Source of the DNA: Anagrus nilaparvatae
Lineage: Eukaryota; Arthropoda; Insecta; Hymenoptera; Mymaridae
Length of the DNA stretch: 64,000 bases
NCBI GenBank assembly: GCA_022575985.1
Contig: JAKSXM010000297.1
Location: 62,001-126,000 of the forward strand
Reading direction: 5' to 3'
Shown piece by piece: positions 45,207 through 58,081 of the stretch. Below the pieces are notes generated by a model. That model did no database searches. It was not told the DNA's origin and was given only the letters and a program-made list of their open reading frames with translations. How positions within the stretch are numbered: position 1 is the first letter of the stretch; the number at the start of each line of letters is the position of its first letter. A program made the position numbers and the translations under genes.

Positions 45207-46772
45207 AAACTCTATTAAACTATTTATATAATTTTTCTTAAGCTCTATCACTTGGTGGGCCGTATTAATTTGAGATTTTATATATCTTTATATTATTAGT
45301 AAACTTGGTTTATAAACAATTTCAACTAATTCTATTGGTTTTATGAAAATGGAACCAAATTTTTAAAATAATAATTTTAAAACTTAGTTGAACTATTTAT
45401 GACATTTTTTCTTGCTGCATAGCCTGGTAAACCGTTTTAATTTTAGATATTCTTTATTTTAAATATTGTTGCATTATTAGTAAACTTGGTTTATAAATAA
45501 TTTTAACCAATTCATATTGTTATATGAAAGTGGAACCCTACTACTAAAATAGCAAAAATTTTAAAACTCTCTTTAACTATTTATATAATTTTTATTAAGC
45601 TCTATCACTTGTTGGACCGTATTAATTTGAGATTTTCTCTATTTAAAATATTATCATATTATTAGTAAACTTGGTTTATAAAGAATTTCAACTAATTCTA
45701 TTGGTTTTATGAAAATGGAACCAAATTTTTAAAATAATAATTTTAAAACTTAGTTAAACTATTTATGACATTTTTTCTTGCTCTATAGCCTAGTAGACCG
45801 TATTAATTTTAGATATTCTATATTTTAAATATTGTTGCATTATTAGTAAACTAGGTTTATAAATAATTTTAACCAATTCATATTGTTATATGAAAGTGGA
45901 ACCCTACTACTAAAATAGCAAACATTTTAAAACTCTCTTAAACTATTTATATAATTTTTCTTAAGCTCTATCACTTTGTGGGCCGTATTAATTTAAGATT
46001 TTCTCTATTTTAAATATTTTTATATTATTAGTAAACTTGGTTTATAAACAATTTCAACTTATTATATTGGTTTTATGAAAATGGAACCAAACTTTTAAAA
46101 CAATAATGTCAAAACTTAGTTAAACTATTTATGATATTTTTTCTTGCTGTATAGCCTAATAGACCGTATTAATTTTAGATATTCTTTATTTTAAATATTA
46201 TTTCATAATTAGTAAACTTGGTTTATAAATAATTTTAACCAATTCAAATGGTTTTATGAAAGTGGAACCAAATTTTTAAAAATATAATAATTTTAAAACA
46301 TAGTCAAACTATTTATGACATTTTTTCTTGCTGTAAGGCCTGGTAAACCATTTTAATTTTAGATATTCTTTATTTTAAGTATTGTTGCATTATTAATAAA
46401 CTTGGTTTATAAATAATTTTAACCAATTCAAATGGTTTTATGAAAGTGGAATCTTACTACTAAAATAGCAAAAATTTTAAAACTCTATTAAACTATTTAT
46501 ATAATTTTTATTAAGCTCTATCACTTGGTGGGCCGTATTAATTTGAGATTTTCTCTATTTAAAATATTTTTATATTATTTATAAACTTGGTTTATAAACA
46601 ATTTCAACTAATTCTATTGGTTTTATGAAAATGGAACCAAATTTTAAAAAAAATAATTTTAAATTTAGTTAAACTATTTATGACATTTAATCTTGCTGTA
46701 TAGCCTAGTAGACCGTATTAATCTTAGATATTCTTTATTTTAAATATTTTTGGATTATTAATAAAATTGGTT
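45207..46772. repeat. Satellite block 21
   Basis: Equivalent of block 10 at the 20075 bp offset; about 8.6 monomers. Confidence 0.95.
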
Positions 46773-47595
46773 CTGATCATTTCATCCCACCTGGCCGAGT
46801 TGAAAGAGTTTTCGACGTCCAGCGTTACTAGAAGGACGTCCTTGCGAATTGCAGGCCGCTTTTCCCTCTCAGCCTCTACGGTATCCACGACATGCCGAAT
46901 GGCGTCTATCGTGGAATGCCCTTCACGAAAACCATGCTGCTCCTCAGAGAGACCACCGCCCTCCTCGATTGCCCTTCTGAGCCTTGCCCGGAGCAAGCTC
47001 TCCAAAACCTTACTAATGGTGCGTGTCGCATGTTCCCTTGGAGAACCTTGAACATTTTCGATGACACCTGCTTCTCGCAACAGCCAGAGCCTCCCGATAA
47101 CTAGGGCAGTTTACCTCTCCAGGATAAAGCTCCGTGGAGCAGTTATTCTTTCTGGTTTTACAGAGGAAGCACTCAGGTTTATCCTTGCTGCACTCTATCC
47201 TCTTATGGCCATCTTCACCACACTTTAAACACGCCTTACTTCTGTCTGGGCCTTTGCAGACATATTGGCTATGTCCATAACCCAGACACTTGTAGCAGCG
47301 CCTCACGTCTGCACGGAGGCGCACTCTACTCGATGTCCACCCGATCTGGATTTTGCCCTTTTTGGCCAGGCATAGAGCGTCGGCCTCAAGAAGGTCCACC
47401 ACGGCCATCTGGCTTTTTTTGCCTTTGGTTTTGAAAATGGACACCTCGAATAGGTCTCCATTTTCGACACCTATGGCCTTGGCAAGAGCTGCCTGAATCT
47501 CCTGTTCTTTCGTGACCCCATCCAAATCTCAAATTTCGAGTTTTAGTGTCGAGATCAAGTCACGAACATTCGACTCAGGGCCCGTGACTGACTTC
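46773..47595 (-). mobile_element. R1 piece, copy 19 (gag frame open)
   Basis: Full 823 bp; 170-codon gag ORF 47013-47525; RT in ORF 46724-47080, with K-to-E in the LDVKNSF box (LDVENSF). Confidence 0.9.
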
Positions 47596-48427
47596 AAACT
47601 CTATTAAACTATTTATATAATTTTTCTTAAGCTCTATCACTTGGTGGGCCGTATTAATTTGAGATTTTATATATTTTTATATTATTAGTAAACTTGGTTT
47701 ATAAACAATTTCAACTAATTCTATTGGTTTTATGAAAATGGAACCAAATTTTTAAAATAATAATTTTAAAGCTTAGTTAAACTATTTATGACATTTTTTC
47801 TTGCTGTATAGCCTAGTAGACCGTATTAATTTTAAATATTCTATATTTTAAATATTGTTGCATTATTAGTAAACTAGGTTTATAAATAATTTTAAACAAT
47901 TCATATTGTTATATGAAAGTGGAACCCTACTACTAAAATAGCAAACATTTTTAAACTCTCTTAAACTATTTATATAATTTTTCTTAAGCTCTATCACTTT
48001 GTGGGCCGTATTAATATAAGATTTTCTCTATTTTAAATATTTTTATATTATTAGTAAACTTGGTTTATAAACAATTTCAACTTATTCTATTGGTTTTATG
48101 AAAATGGAACCAAACTTTTAAAATAATAATGTCAAAACTTGGTTAAACTATTTATGATATTTTTTCTTGCTGTATAGCCTAATAGACCGTATTAATTTTA
48201 GATATTCTTTATTTTAAATATTATTTCATAATTAGTAAACTGGGTTTATAAATAATTTTAACCAATTCAAATGGTTTTATGAAAGTAGAACCAAATTTTA
48301 AAAAAAAAAATTTTAAAACTTAGTTAAACTATTTATGACATTTTTTCTTGCTGTATAGCCTAGTAGACCGTATTAATCTTAGATATTCTTTATTTTAAAT
48401 ATTGTTGGATTATTAATAAAATTGGTT
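47596..48427. repeat. Satellite block 22
   Basis: Equivalent of blocks 11 and 18; about 4.6 monomers. Confidence 0.95.
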
Positions 48428-49250
48428 CTGATCATGTCATCCCACCTGGCCGAGTTGAAAGCGTTTTTGACGTCCAGCGTTACTAGAAGGACGTTCTTGC
48501 GAATTGCAGGCCGCTTTTCCCTCTCAGCCTCTACGGTATCTACGACATGCCGAATGGCGTCTATCGTGGAATGCCCTTCACGAAAACTATGCTGCTCCTC
48601 AGAGAGACCACCGCCCTCCTCGATTGCCCTTCTGAGCCTTGCCCGGAGCAAGCTCTCCAAAGCCTTACTAATGGTGCTTGTCGCATGTTCCCTTGGAGAA
48701 CCTTGAACATTTTCGATGACACCTGCTTCTCGCCACAGCCAGAGCCTCCCGATAACTGGGGCAGTTTACCTCTCCAGGATAAAGCTCCGTGGAGCACTTA
48801 TCCTTTCTGGTTTTACAGAGGAAGCACTCAGGCTTATCCTTGCTGCACTCTATCCTCTTATGGCCATCTTTACCACACTTTAAACACGCCTTACTTCTGT
48901 CTGGGCCTTTGCAGACATATTGGCTATGTCCATAACCCAGACACTTGTAGCAGCGCCTCACGTCTGCACGGAGGCGCACTCTGCTCGATGTCCAGCCGAT
49001 CTGGATTTGAGCCTTTTTGGCCAGGCGTAGAGCGTCGGCCTCAAGAAGGTCCACCACGGCCATCTGGCTTTTTGTGCCTTTGGTTTTGAAAATGGACACC
49101 TCGAATAGGTCTCCATTTTCGACACCTATGGCCTTGGCAAGAGCTGCCTGAATCTTCTGTTCTTTCGTGATCCCATCCAAATCTCAAATTTCGAGTTTTA
49201 GTGTCGGGATCAAGTCACGAACATTCGACTCAGGGCCCGTGACTGACTTC
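48428..49250 (-). mobile_element. R1 piece, copy 20 (gag frame open)
   Basis: Full 823 bp; 170-codon gag ORF 48668-49180; RT ORF 48379-48660. Confidence 0.9.
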
Positions 49251-50266
49251 AAACTCTATTAAACTATTTATATAATTTTTCTTAAGCTCTATCACTTGGT
49301 GGGCCGTATTAATTTGAGATTTTATATATTTTTATATTATTAGTAAACTTGGTTTATAAACAATTTCAACTAATTCTATTGGTTTTATGAAAATGGAACC
49401 AAATTTTTAAAATAATAATTTTAAAACTTAGTTAAACTATTTATGAAATTTTTTCTTGCTGCATAGCCTAGTAGACCGTATTAATTTTAGATATTCTATA
49501 TTTTAAATATTGTTGCTTTATTAGTAAACTAGGTTTATAAATAATTTTAACCAATTCATATTGTTATATGAAAGTGGAACCCTACTACTAAAATAGCAAA
49601 AATTTTAAAACTCTATTAAACTATTTATATAATTTTTATTAAGCTCTATCACTTGGTGGGCCGTATTAATTTTAGATTTTCTCTATTTTAAATATTTTTA
49701 TATTATTAGTAAACTTGGTTTATAAACAATTTCAACTTCTTCTATTGGTTTTATGAAAATGGAACCAAACATTTAAAATAATAATGTCAAAACTTAGTTA
49801 AAATATTTATGATATTTTTTCTTGCTGTATAGCCTAATAGACCGTATTAATTTTAGATATTCTTTATTTTAAATATTATTTCATAATTAGTAAACTTGGT
49901 TTATAAATAATTTTAACCAATTCAAATGGTTTTATGAAAGTGGAATCTTACTACTGAAATAGCAAAAATTTTAAAACTCTATTAAACTATTTATATAATT
50001 TTTATTAAGCTCTATCACTTGGTGGGCCGTATTAATTTGAGATTTTCTCTATTTAAAATATTTTTATATTATTTGTAAACTTGGTTTATAAACAATTTCA
50101 ACTAATTCTATTGGTTTTATGAAAATGGAACCAAATTTTAAAAAAAATAATTTTAAATTTAGTTAAACTATTTATGACATTTAATCTTGCTGTATAGCCT
50201 AGTAGACCGTATTAATCTTAGATATTCTTTATTTTAAATATTGTTGGATTATTAATAAAATTGGTT
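49251..50266. repeat. Satellite block 23
   Basis: Equivalent of blocks 12 and 19. Near 49590-49690 the monomer variant differs ('gcaaaaattttaaaactctattaaac' type in place of 'gcaaacatttt'), a patch that looks like gene conversion. Confidence 0.95.
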
Positions 50267-51089
50267 CTGATCATGTCATCCCACCTGGCCGAGTTGAAAG
50301 CGTTTTTGACGTCCAGCGTTACTAGAAGGACGTCCTTGCGAATTGCAGGCCGCTTTTCCCTCTTAGCCTCTACGGTATCCACGACATGCCGAATGGCGTC
50401 TATCGTGGAATGCCCTTCACGAAAACCATGCTGCTCCTCAGAGAGACCACCGCCCTCCTCGATTGCCCTTCTGAGCCTTGCCCGGAGCAACCTCTCCAAA
50501 ACCTTACTAATGGTGCGTGTCGCATGTTCCCTTGGAGAACCTTAAACATTTTCGATGACAGCTGCTTCTCGCCACAGCCAGAGCCTCCCGATAACTGGGG
50601 CAGTTTACCTCTCCAGGATAAAGCTCCGCGGAGCACTTATCCTTTCTGGTTTTACAGAGGAAGCACTCAGGCTTATCCTTGCTGCACTCTATCCTCTTAT
50701 GGCCATCTTCACCACACTTTAAACACGCCTTACTTCTGTCTGGGCCTTTGCAGACATATTGGCTATGTCCATAACCCAGACACTTGTAGCAACGCCTCAC
50801 GTCTGCACGGAAGCGCACTCTACTCGATGTCCAGCCGATCTGGATTTTGCCCTTTTTGGCCAGGCGTAGAGCGTCGGCCTCAAGAAGGTCCACCACGGCC
50901 ATCTGGCATTTTGTGCCTTTGGTTTTGAAAATCGACACCTCGAATAGGTCTCCATTTTCGACACCTATGGCCATGGCAAGAGCTGCCTGAATCTCCTGTT
51001 TTTTCGTGACCCCATCCAAATCTCAAATTTCGAGTTTTAGTGTCGGGATCAAGTCACGAACATTCGACTCAGGGCCCGTGTCTGACTTC
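50267..51089 (-). mobile_element. R1 piece, copy 21 (gag frame open)
   Basis: Full 823 bp; 170-codon gag ORF 50507-51019; RT ORF 50218-50499. The variant 'cccgtgtctgac' at its end is shared with copy 10. Confidence 0.9.
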
Positions 51090-51743
51090 AAACTCTATTA
51101 AACTATTTATATAATTTTTCTTAAGCTCTATCACTTGGTGGGCCGTATTGATTTGAGATTTTATATATTTTTATATTATTAGTAAACTTGGTTTATAAAC
51201 AATTTCAACTAATTCTATTGGTTTTATGAAAGTGGAACCAAATTTCTAAAAAAATAATAATTTTAAAACTTAGTCAAACTATTTATGACATTTTTTCTTG
51301 CTGTAAGGCCTGGTAAACCTTTTTAATTTTAGATATTCTTTATTTTAAGTATTGTTGCATTATTAATAAACTTGGTTTATAAATAATTTTAACCAATTCA
51401 AATGGTTTTATGAAAGTGGAATCTTACTACTAAAATAGCAAAAATTTTAAAACTCTATTAAACTATTTATATAATTTTTATTAAGCTCTATCACTTGGTG
51501 GGCCGTATTAATTTGAGATTTTTTCTATTTAAAATATTTTTATATTATTTGTAAACTTGGTTTATAAACAATTTCAACTAATTCTATTGGTTTTATGAAA
51601 ATGGAACCAAATTTTAAAAAAAATAATTTTAAATTTAGTTAAACTATTTATGACATTTAATCTTGCTGTATAGCCTAGTAGGACCGTATTAATCTTAGAT
51701 ATTCTTTATTTTAAATATTGTTGGATTATTAATAAAATTGGTT
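51090..51743. repeat. Satellite block 24
   Basis: Equivalent of block 13; R1 spacing 1477 bp, one base longer owing to 'agtaggaccg' near 51679. Confidence 0.95.
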
Positions 51744-52567
51744 CTGATCATGTCATCCCACCTGGCCGAGTTGAAAGCGTTTTTGACGTCCAGCGTTACT
51801 AGAAGGACGTCCTTGCGAATTGCAGGCCGCTTTTCCCTCTTAGCCTCTACGGTATCCACGACATGCCGAATGGCGTCTATCGTGGAATGCCCTTCACGAA
51901 AACCATGCTGCTCCTCAGAGAGACCACCGCCCTCCTCGATTGCCCTTCTGAGCCTTGCCCGGAGCAACCTCTCCAAAACCTTACTAATGGTGCGTGTCGC
52001 ATGTTCCCTTGGAGAACCTTAAACATTTTCGATGACAGCTGCTTCTCGCCACAGCCAGAGCCTCCCGATAACTGGGGCAGTTTAGCTCTCCAGGATAAAG
52101 CTCCGTGGAGCACTTATCCTTTCTGGTTTTACAGAGGAAGCACTCAGGCTTATCCTTGCTGCACTCTATCCTCTTATGGCCATCTTCACCACACTTTAAA
52201 CACGCCTTACTTCTGTCTGGGCCTTTGCAGACATATTGGCTATGTCCATAACCCAGACACTTGTAGCAACGCCTCACGTCTGCACGGAAGCGCACTCTAC
52301 TCGATGTCCAGCCGATCTGGATTTTGCCCTTTTTGGCCAGGCGTAGAGCGTCGGCCTCAAGAAGGTCCACCACGGCCATCTGGAATTTTGTGCCTTTGGT
52401 TTTGAAAATCGACACCTCGAATAGGTCTCCATTTTCGACACCTATGGCCATGGCAAGAGCTGCCTGAATCTCCTGTTTTTTTCGTGACCCCATCCAAATC
52501 TCAAATTTCGAGTTTTAGTGTCGGGATCAAGTCACGAACATTCGACTCAGGGCCCGTGACTGACTTC
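51744..52567 (-). mobile_element. R1 piece, copy 22 (gag frame open, start shifted)
   Basis: 824 bp. An extra T in the run near 52480 shifts the frame ahead of KKQEIQ; the gag ORF (51984-52493, 169 codons) stays open from another start. RT ORF 51695-51976. Closest to copy 17. Confidence 0.9.
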
Positions 52568-54506
52568 AAACTCTATTAAACTATTTATATAATTTTTCTT
52601 AAGCTCTATCACTTGGTGGGCCGTATTGATTTGAGATTTTATATATTTTTATATTATTAGTAAACTTGGTTTATAAACAATTTCAACTAATTCTATTGGT
52701 TTTATGAAAGTGGAACCAAATTTCTAAAAAAAATAATAATTTTAAAACTTAGTCAAACTATTTATGACATTTTTTCTTGCTGTAAGGCCTGGTAAACCGT
52801 TTTAATTTTAGATATTCTTTATTTTAAATATTGTTGCATTATTAGTAAACTTGGTTTATAAATAATTTTAACCAATTCATATTGTTATATGAAAGAGGAA
52901 CCCTACTACTAAAATAGAAAAATTTTAAAACTCTCTTTAACTATTTATATAATTTTTATTAAGCTCTATCACTTGTTGGACCGTATTAATTTGAGATTTT
53001 CTCTATTTAAAATATTATTATATTATTAGTAAACTTGGTTTATAAAGAATTTCAACTAATTCTATTGGTTTTATGAAAATGGAACCAAATTTTTAAAATA
53101 ATAATTTTAAAACTTAGTTAAACTATTTATGACATTTTTTCTTGCTCTATAGCCTAGTAGACCGTATTAATTTTAGATATTCTATATTTTAAATATTGTT
53201 GCATTATTAGTAAACTAGGTTTATAAATAATTTTAACCAATTCATATTGTTATATGAAAGTGGAACCCCTACTACTAAAATAGCAAACATTTTAAAACTC
53301 TCTTAAACTATTTATATAATTTTTCTTAAGCTCTATCACTTTGTGGGCCGTATTAATTTAAGATTTTCTCTATTTTAAATATTTTTATATTATTAGTAAA
53401 CTTGGTTTATAAATAATTTTAACCAATTCAAATGGTTTTATGAAAGTGGAACCAAATTTCTAAAAAAATAATAATTTTAAAACTTAGTTAAACTATTTAT
53501 GACATTTTTTCTTGCTGTAAAGCCTGGTAAACCATTTTAATTTTAGATATTCTTTATTTTAAATATTGTTGCATTATTAGTAAACTAGGTTTTTAAATAA
53601 TTTTAACCAATTCATATTGTTATATGAAAGTGGAACCCTACTACTAAAATAGCAAACATTTTAAAACTCTTTTAAACTATTTATATAATTTTTCTTAAGC
53701 TCTATCACTTAGTGGGCCGTATTAATTTAAGATTTTCTCTATTTTAAATATTTTTTATATTATTAGTAAACTTGGTTTATAAACAATTTCAACTTATTCT
53801 ATTGGTTTTATGAAAATGGAACCAAATTTTTAAAATAATAATGTTAAAACTTAGTTAAACTATTTATGATATTTTTTCTTGCTGTATAGCCTAATAGACC
53901 GAATTAATTTTAGATATTCTTTATTTTAAATATTATTTCATAATTAGTAAACTTGGTTTATAAATAATTTTAACGAATTCAAATGGTTTAATGAAAGTGG
54001 AACCAAATTTCTAAAAAAACAATAATTTTAAAACTTAGTCAAACTATTTATGACATTTTTTCTTGCTGTGAAGCCTGGTAAACCATTTTAATTTTAGATA
54101 TTCTTTATTTTAAGTATTGTTGCATAATTAATAAACTTGGTTTATAAATAATTTTAACCAATTCAAATGGTTTTATGAAAGTGGAATCTTACTACTAAAA
54201 TAGCAAAAATTTTAAAACTCTATTAAACTATTTATATAATTTTTATTAAGCTCTATCACTTGGTGGGCCGTATTAATTTGAGATTTTCTCTATTTAAAAT
54301 ATTTTTATATTATTTGTAAACTTGGTTTATAAACAATTTCAACTAATTCTATTGGTTTTATGAAAATGGAACCAAATTTAAAAAAAAATAATTTATATTT
54401 AGTTAAACTATTTATGACATTTAATCCTGCTGTATAGCCTAGTAGACCGTTTTAATCTTAGATATTCTTTATTTTAAATATTGTTGGATTATTAATAAAA
54501 TTGGTT
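52568..54506. repeat. Satellite block 25
   Basis: About 10.6 monomers; R1 spacing 2763 bp; largely the equivalent of block 20 (offset near 10120). Confidence 0.95.
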
Positions 54507-55329
54507 CTGATCATGTCATCCCACCTGGCCGAGTTGAAAGCGTTTTTGACGTCCAGCGTTACTAGAAGGACGTCCTTGCAAATTGCAGGCCGCTTTTCCC
54601 TCTCAGCCTCTACGGTATCCACGACATGCCGAATGGCGTCTATCGTGGAATGCTCTTCACGAAAACTATGCTGCTCCTCAGAGAGACCACCGCCCTCCTC
54701 GATTGCCCTTCTGAGCCTTGCCCGGAGCAAGCTCTCCAAAACCTTACCAATGGTGCGTGTCGCATGTTCCCTTGGAGAACCTTGAACATTTTCGATGACA
54801 CCTGCTTCTCGCCACAGCCAGAGCCTCCCGATAACTGGGGCAGTTTACCTCTCCAGGATAAAGCTCCGTGGAGCACTTATCCTTTCTGGTTTTACAAAGG
54901 AAGCACTCAGGCTTATCCTTGCTGCACTCTATCCTCTTATGGCCATCTTCACCACACTTTAAACACGCCTTACTTCTGTCTGGGCCTTTGCAGACATATT
55001 GGCTATGTCCATAACCCAGACACTTGTAGCAGCGCCTCACGTCTGCACGGAGGCGCACTCAACTCGATGTCCAACCGATCTGGATTTTGCCCTTTTTGGC
55101 CAGGCGTAGAGCGTCGGCCTCAAGAAGGTCCACCACGGCCATCTGGCTTTTTGTGCCTTTGGTTTTGAAAATGGACACCTCGAATAGGTCTCCATTTTCG
55201 ACACCTATGGCCTTGGCAAGAGCTTCCTGAATCTCCTGTTCTTTTGTGACCCCTTACAAATCTCAAATTTCGAGTTTTAGTGTCGGTATCAAGTCACGAA
55301 CATTCGACTCAGGGCCCGTGACTGACTTC
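54507..55329 (-). mobile_element. R1 piece, copy 23
   Basis: Full 823 bp. Knuckle ORF 54744-55058; RT ORF 54458-54739 with R-to-C in the AIRKD segment. The upstream gag part has 'cttttgtgaccccttaca', which removes the usual MDGVTKEQ start. Confidence 0.9.
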
Positions 55330-56529
55330 AAACTCTATTAAACTATTTATATAATTTTTCTTAAGCTCTATCACTTGGTGGGCCGTATTAATTTGAGATT
55401 TTACATATTTTTATATTTTTAGTAAACTTGGTTTATAAACAATTTCAACTAATTCTATTGGTTTTATGAAAATGGAACCAAATTTTTAAAATAATAATTT
55501 TAAAACTTAGTTAAACTATTTATGACATTTTTTCTTGCTGTATAGCCTAGTAGACCGTATTAATTTTAGATATTCTATATTTTAAATATTGTTGCATTAT
55601 TAGTAAACTAGGTTTATAAATAATTTTAACCAATTCATATTGTTATATGAAAGTGGAACCCTACTACTAAAATAGCAAACATTTTAAAACTCTCTTAAAC
55701 TATTTATATAATTTTTCTTAAGCTCTATCACTTTGTGGGCCGTATTAATTTAAGATTTTCTCTATTTTAAATATTTTTATATTATTAGTAAACTTGGTTT
55801 ATAAACAATTTCAACTTATTCTATTGGTTTTATGAAAATGGAACCAAACTTTTAAAATAATAATGTCAAAACTTAGTTAAACTATTTATGATATTTTTTC
55901 TTGCTGTATAGCCTTATAGACCGTATTAATTTTAGATATTCTTTATTTTAAATATTATTTCACAATTAGTAAACTTGGTTTATAAATAATTTTAACCTAT
56001 TCAAATGGTTTTATGAAAGTGGAACCAAATTTCTAAAAAAATAATAATTTTAAAACTTAGTCAAACTATTTATGACATTTTTTCTTGCTGTAAGGCCTGG
56101 TAAACCATTTTAATTTTAGATATTCTTTATTTTAAGTATTGTTGCATTATTAATAAACTTGGTTTATAAATAATTTTAACCAATTCAAATGGTTTTATGA
56201 AAGTGGAACCCTACTACTAAAATAGCAAAAATTTTAAAACTCTATTAAACTATTTATATAATTTTTATTAAGCTCTATCACTTGGTGGGCCGTATTAATT
56301 TGATATTTTCTCTATTTAAAATATTTTTATATTATTTGTAAACTTGGTTTATAAACAATTTCAACTAATTCTATTGGTTTTATGAAAATGGAACCAAATT
56401 TTAAAAAAAATAATTTTAAATTTAGTTAAACTATTTATGACATTTAATCTTGCTGTATAGCCTAGTAGACCGTATTAATCTTAGATATTCTTTATTTTAA
56501 ATATTGTTGGATTATTAATAAAATTGGTT
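55330..56529. repeat. Satellite block 26
   Basis: About 6.6 monomers; R1 spacing 2023 bp. No genes. Confidence 0.95.
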
Positions 56530-57352
56530 CTGATCATGTCATCCCACCTGGCCGAGTTGAAAGCGTTTTTGACGTCCAGCGTTACTAGAAGGACGTCCTT
56601 GCGAATTGCAGGCCGCTTTTCCCTCTCAGCCTCTACGGTATCCACGAAATGCCGAATGGCGTCTATCGTGGAATGCCCTTCACGAAAACCATGCTGCTCC
56701 TCAGAGATACCACCGCCCTCCTCGATTGCCCTTCTGAGCCTTGCCCGGAGCAAGCTCTCCAAAACCTTACCAATGGTGCGTGTCGCATGTTCCCTTGGAG
56801 AACCTTGAACATTTTCGATGACACCTGCTTCTCGCAGAAGCCAGAGCCTCCCGATAACTGGGGCAGTTTACCTCTCCAGGATAAAGCTCCGTGGAGCACT
56901 TATCCTTTCTGGTTTTACAGAGGAAGCACTCAGGTTTATCCTTGCTGCACTCTATTCTCTTATGGCCATCTTCACCACACTTTAAACACGCCTTACTTCT
57001 GTCTGGGCCTTTGCAGACATATTGGCTATGTCCATAACCCAGACACTTGTAGCAGCGCCTCACGTCTGCACGGAGGCGTACTCAACTCGATGTCCAACCG
57101 ATCTGGATTTTGCCCTTTTTGGCCAGGCGTAGAGCGTCGGCCTCAAGAAGGTCCACCACGGCCATCTGGCTTTTTGTGCCTTTGGTTTTGAAAATGGACA
57201 CCTCGAATAGGTCTCCATTTTCGACACCTATGGCCTTGGCAAGAGCTGCCTGAATCTCCTGTTCTTTCGTGACCCCATCCAAATCTCAAATTTCGAGTTT
57301 TAGTGTCGGTATCAAGTCACGAACATTCGACTCAGGGCCCGTGACTGACTTC
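56530..57352 (-). mobile_element. R1 piece, copy 24
   Basis: Full 823 bp; gag split (57082-57282 and 56767-57063); RT ORF 56481-56762 with I for L in GGGLSEE. Has the 'cgcagaagccag' marker of copies 2, 3 and 25. Confidence 0.9.
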
Positions 57353-57990
57353 AGACTCTATTAAACTATTTATATAATTTTTCTTAAGCTCTATTACTTG
57401 GTGGGCCGTATTAATTTGAGATTTTATATATTTTTATATTATTAGTAAACTTGGTTTATAAACAATTTCAACTTATTCTATTGGTTTTATGAAAATGGAA
57501 CCAAACTTTTAAAATAATAATGTCAAAACTTAGTTAAACTATTTATGATATTTTTTCTTGCTGTATAGCCTAATAGACCGTATTAATTTTAGATATTCTT
57601 TATTTTAAATATTATTTCATAATTAGTAAACTTGGTTTATAAATAATTTTAACCAATTCAAATGGTTTTATGAAAGTGGAACCAAATTTCTAAAAAAATA
57701 ATAATTTTAAAACTTAGTTAAACTATTTATGACATTTTTTCTTGCTGTAAAGCCTGGTAAACCATTTTAATTTTAGATATTCTTTATTTTAAGTATTGTT
57801 GCATTATTAATAAACTTGGTTTATAAATGATTTTAACCAATTCAAATGGTTTTATGAAAGTGGAATCTTACTACTAAAATAGCAAAAATTTTAAAACTCT
57901 ATTAAACTATTTATATAATTTTTATTAAGCTCTATCACTTTGTGGGCCGTATTAATTTGAGATTTTCTCTATTTAAAATATTTTTATATT
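57353..57990. repeat. Satellite block 27
   Basis: About 3.5 monomers up to the second CR1/L2-like element. From about 57425 it matches 4905-5470 at the 52520 bp offset. Confidence 0.95.
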
Positions 57991-58081
57991 TAATGGGAAT
58001 TATTATCATTATTATTATCATCTGTTTTATCATCTGTTTTACCACCTGTCCATCTTATATGCTCTCTGGTTTACTCAGAAG

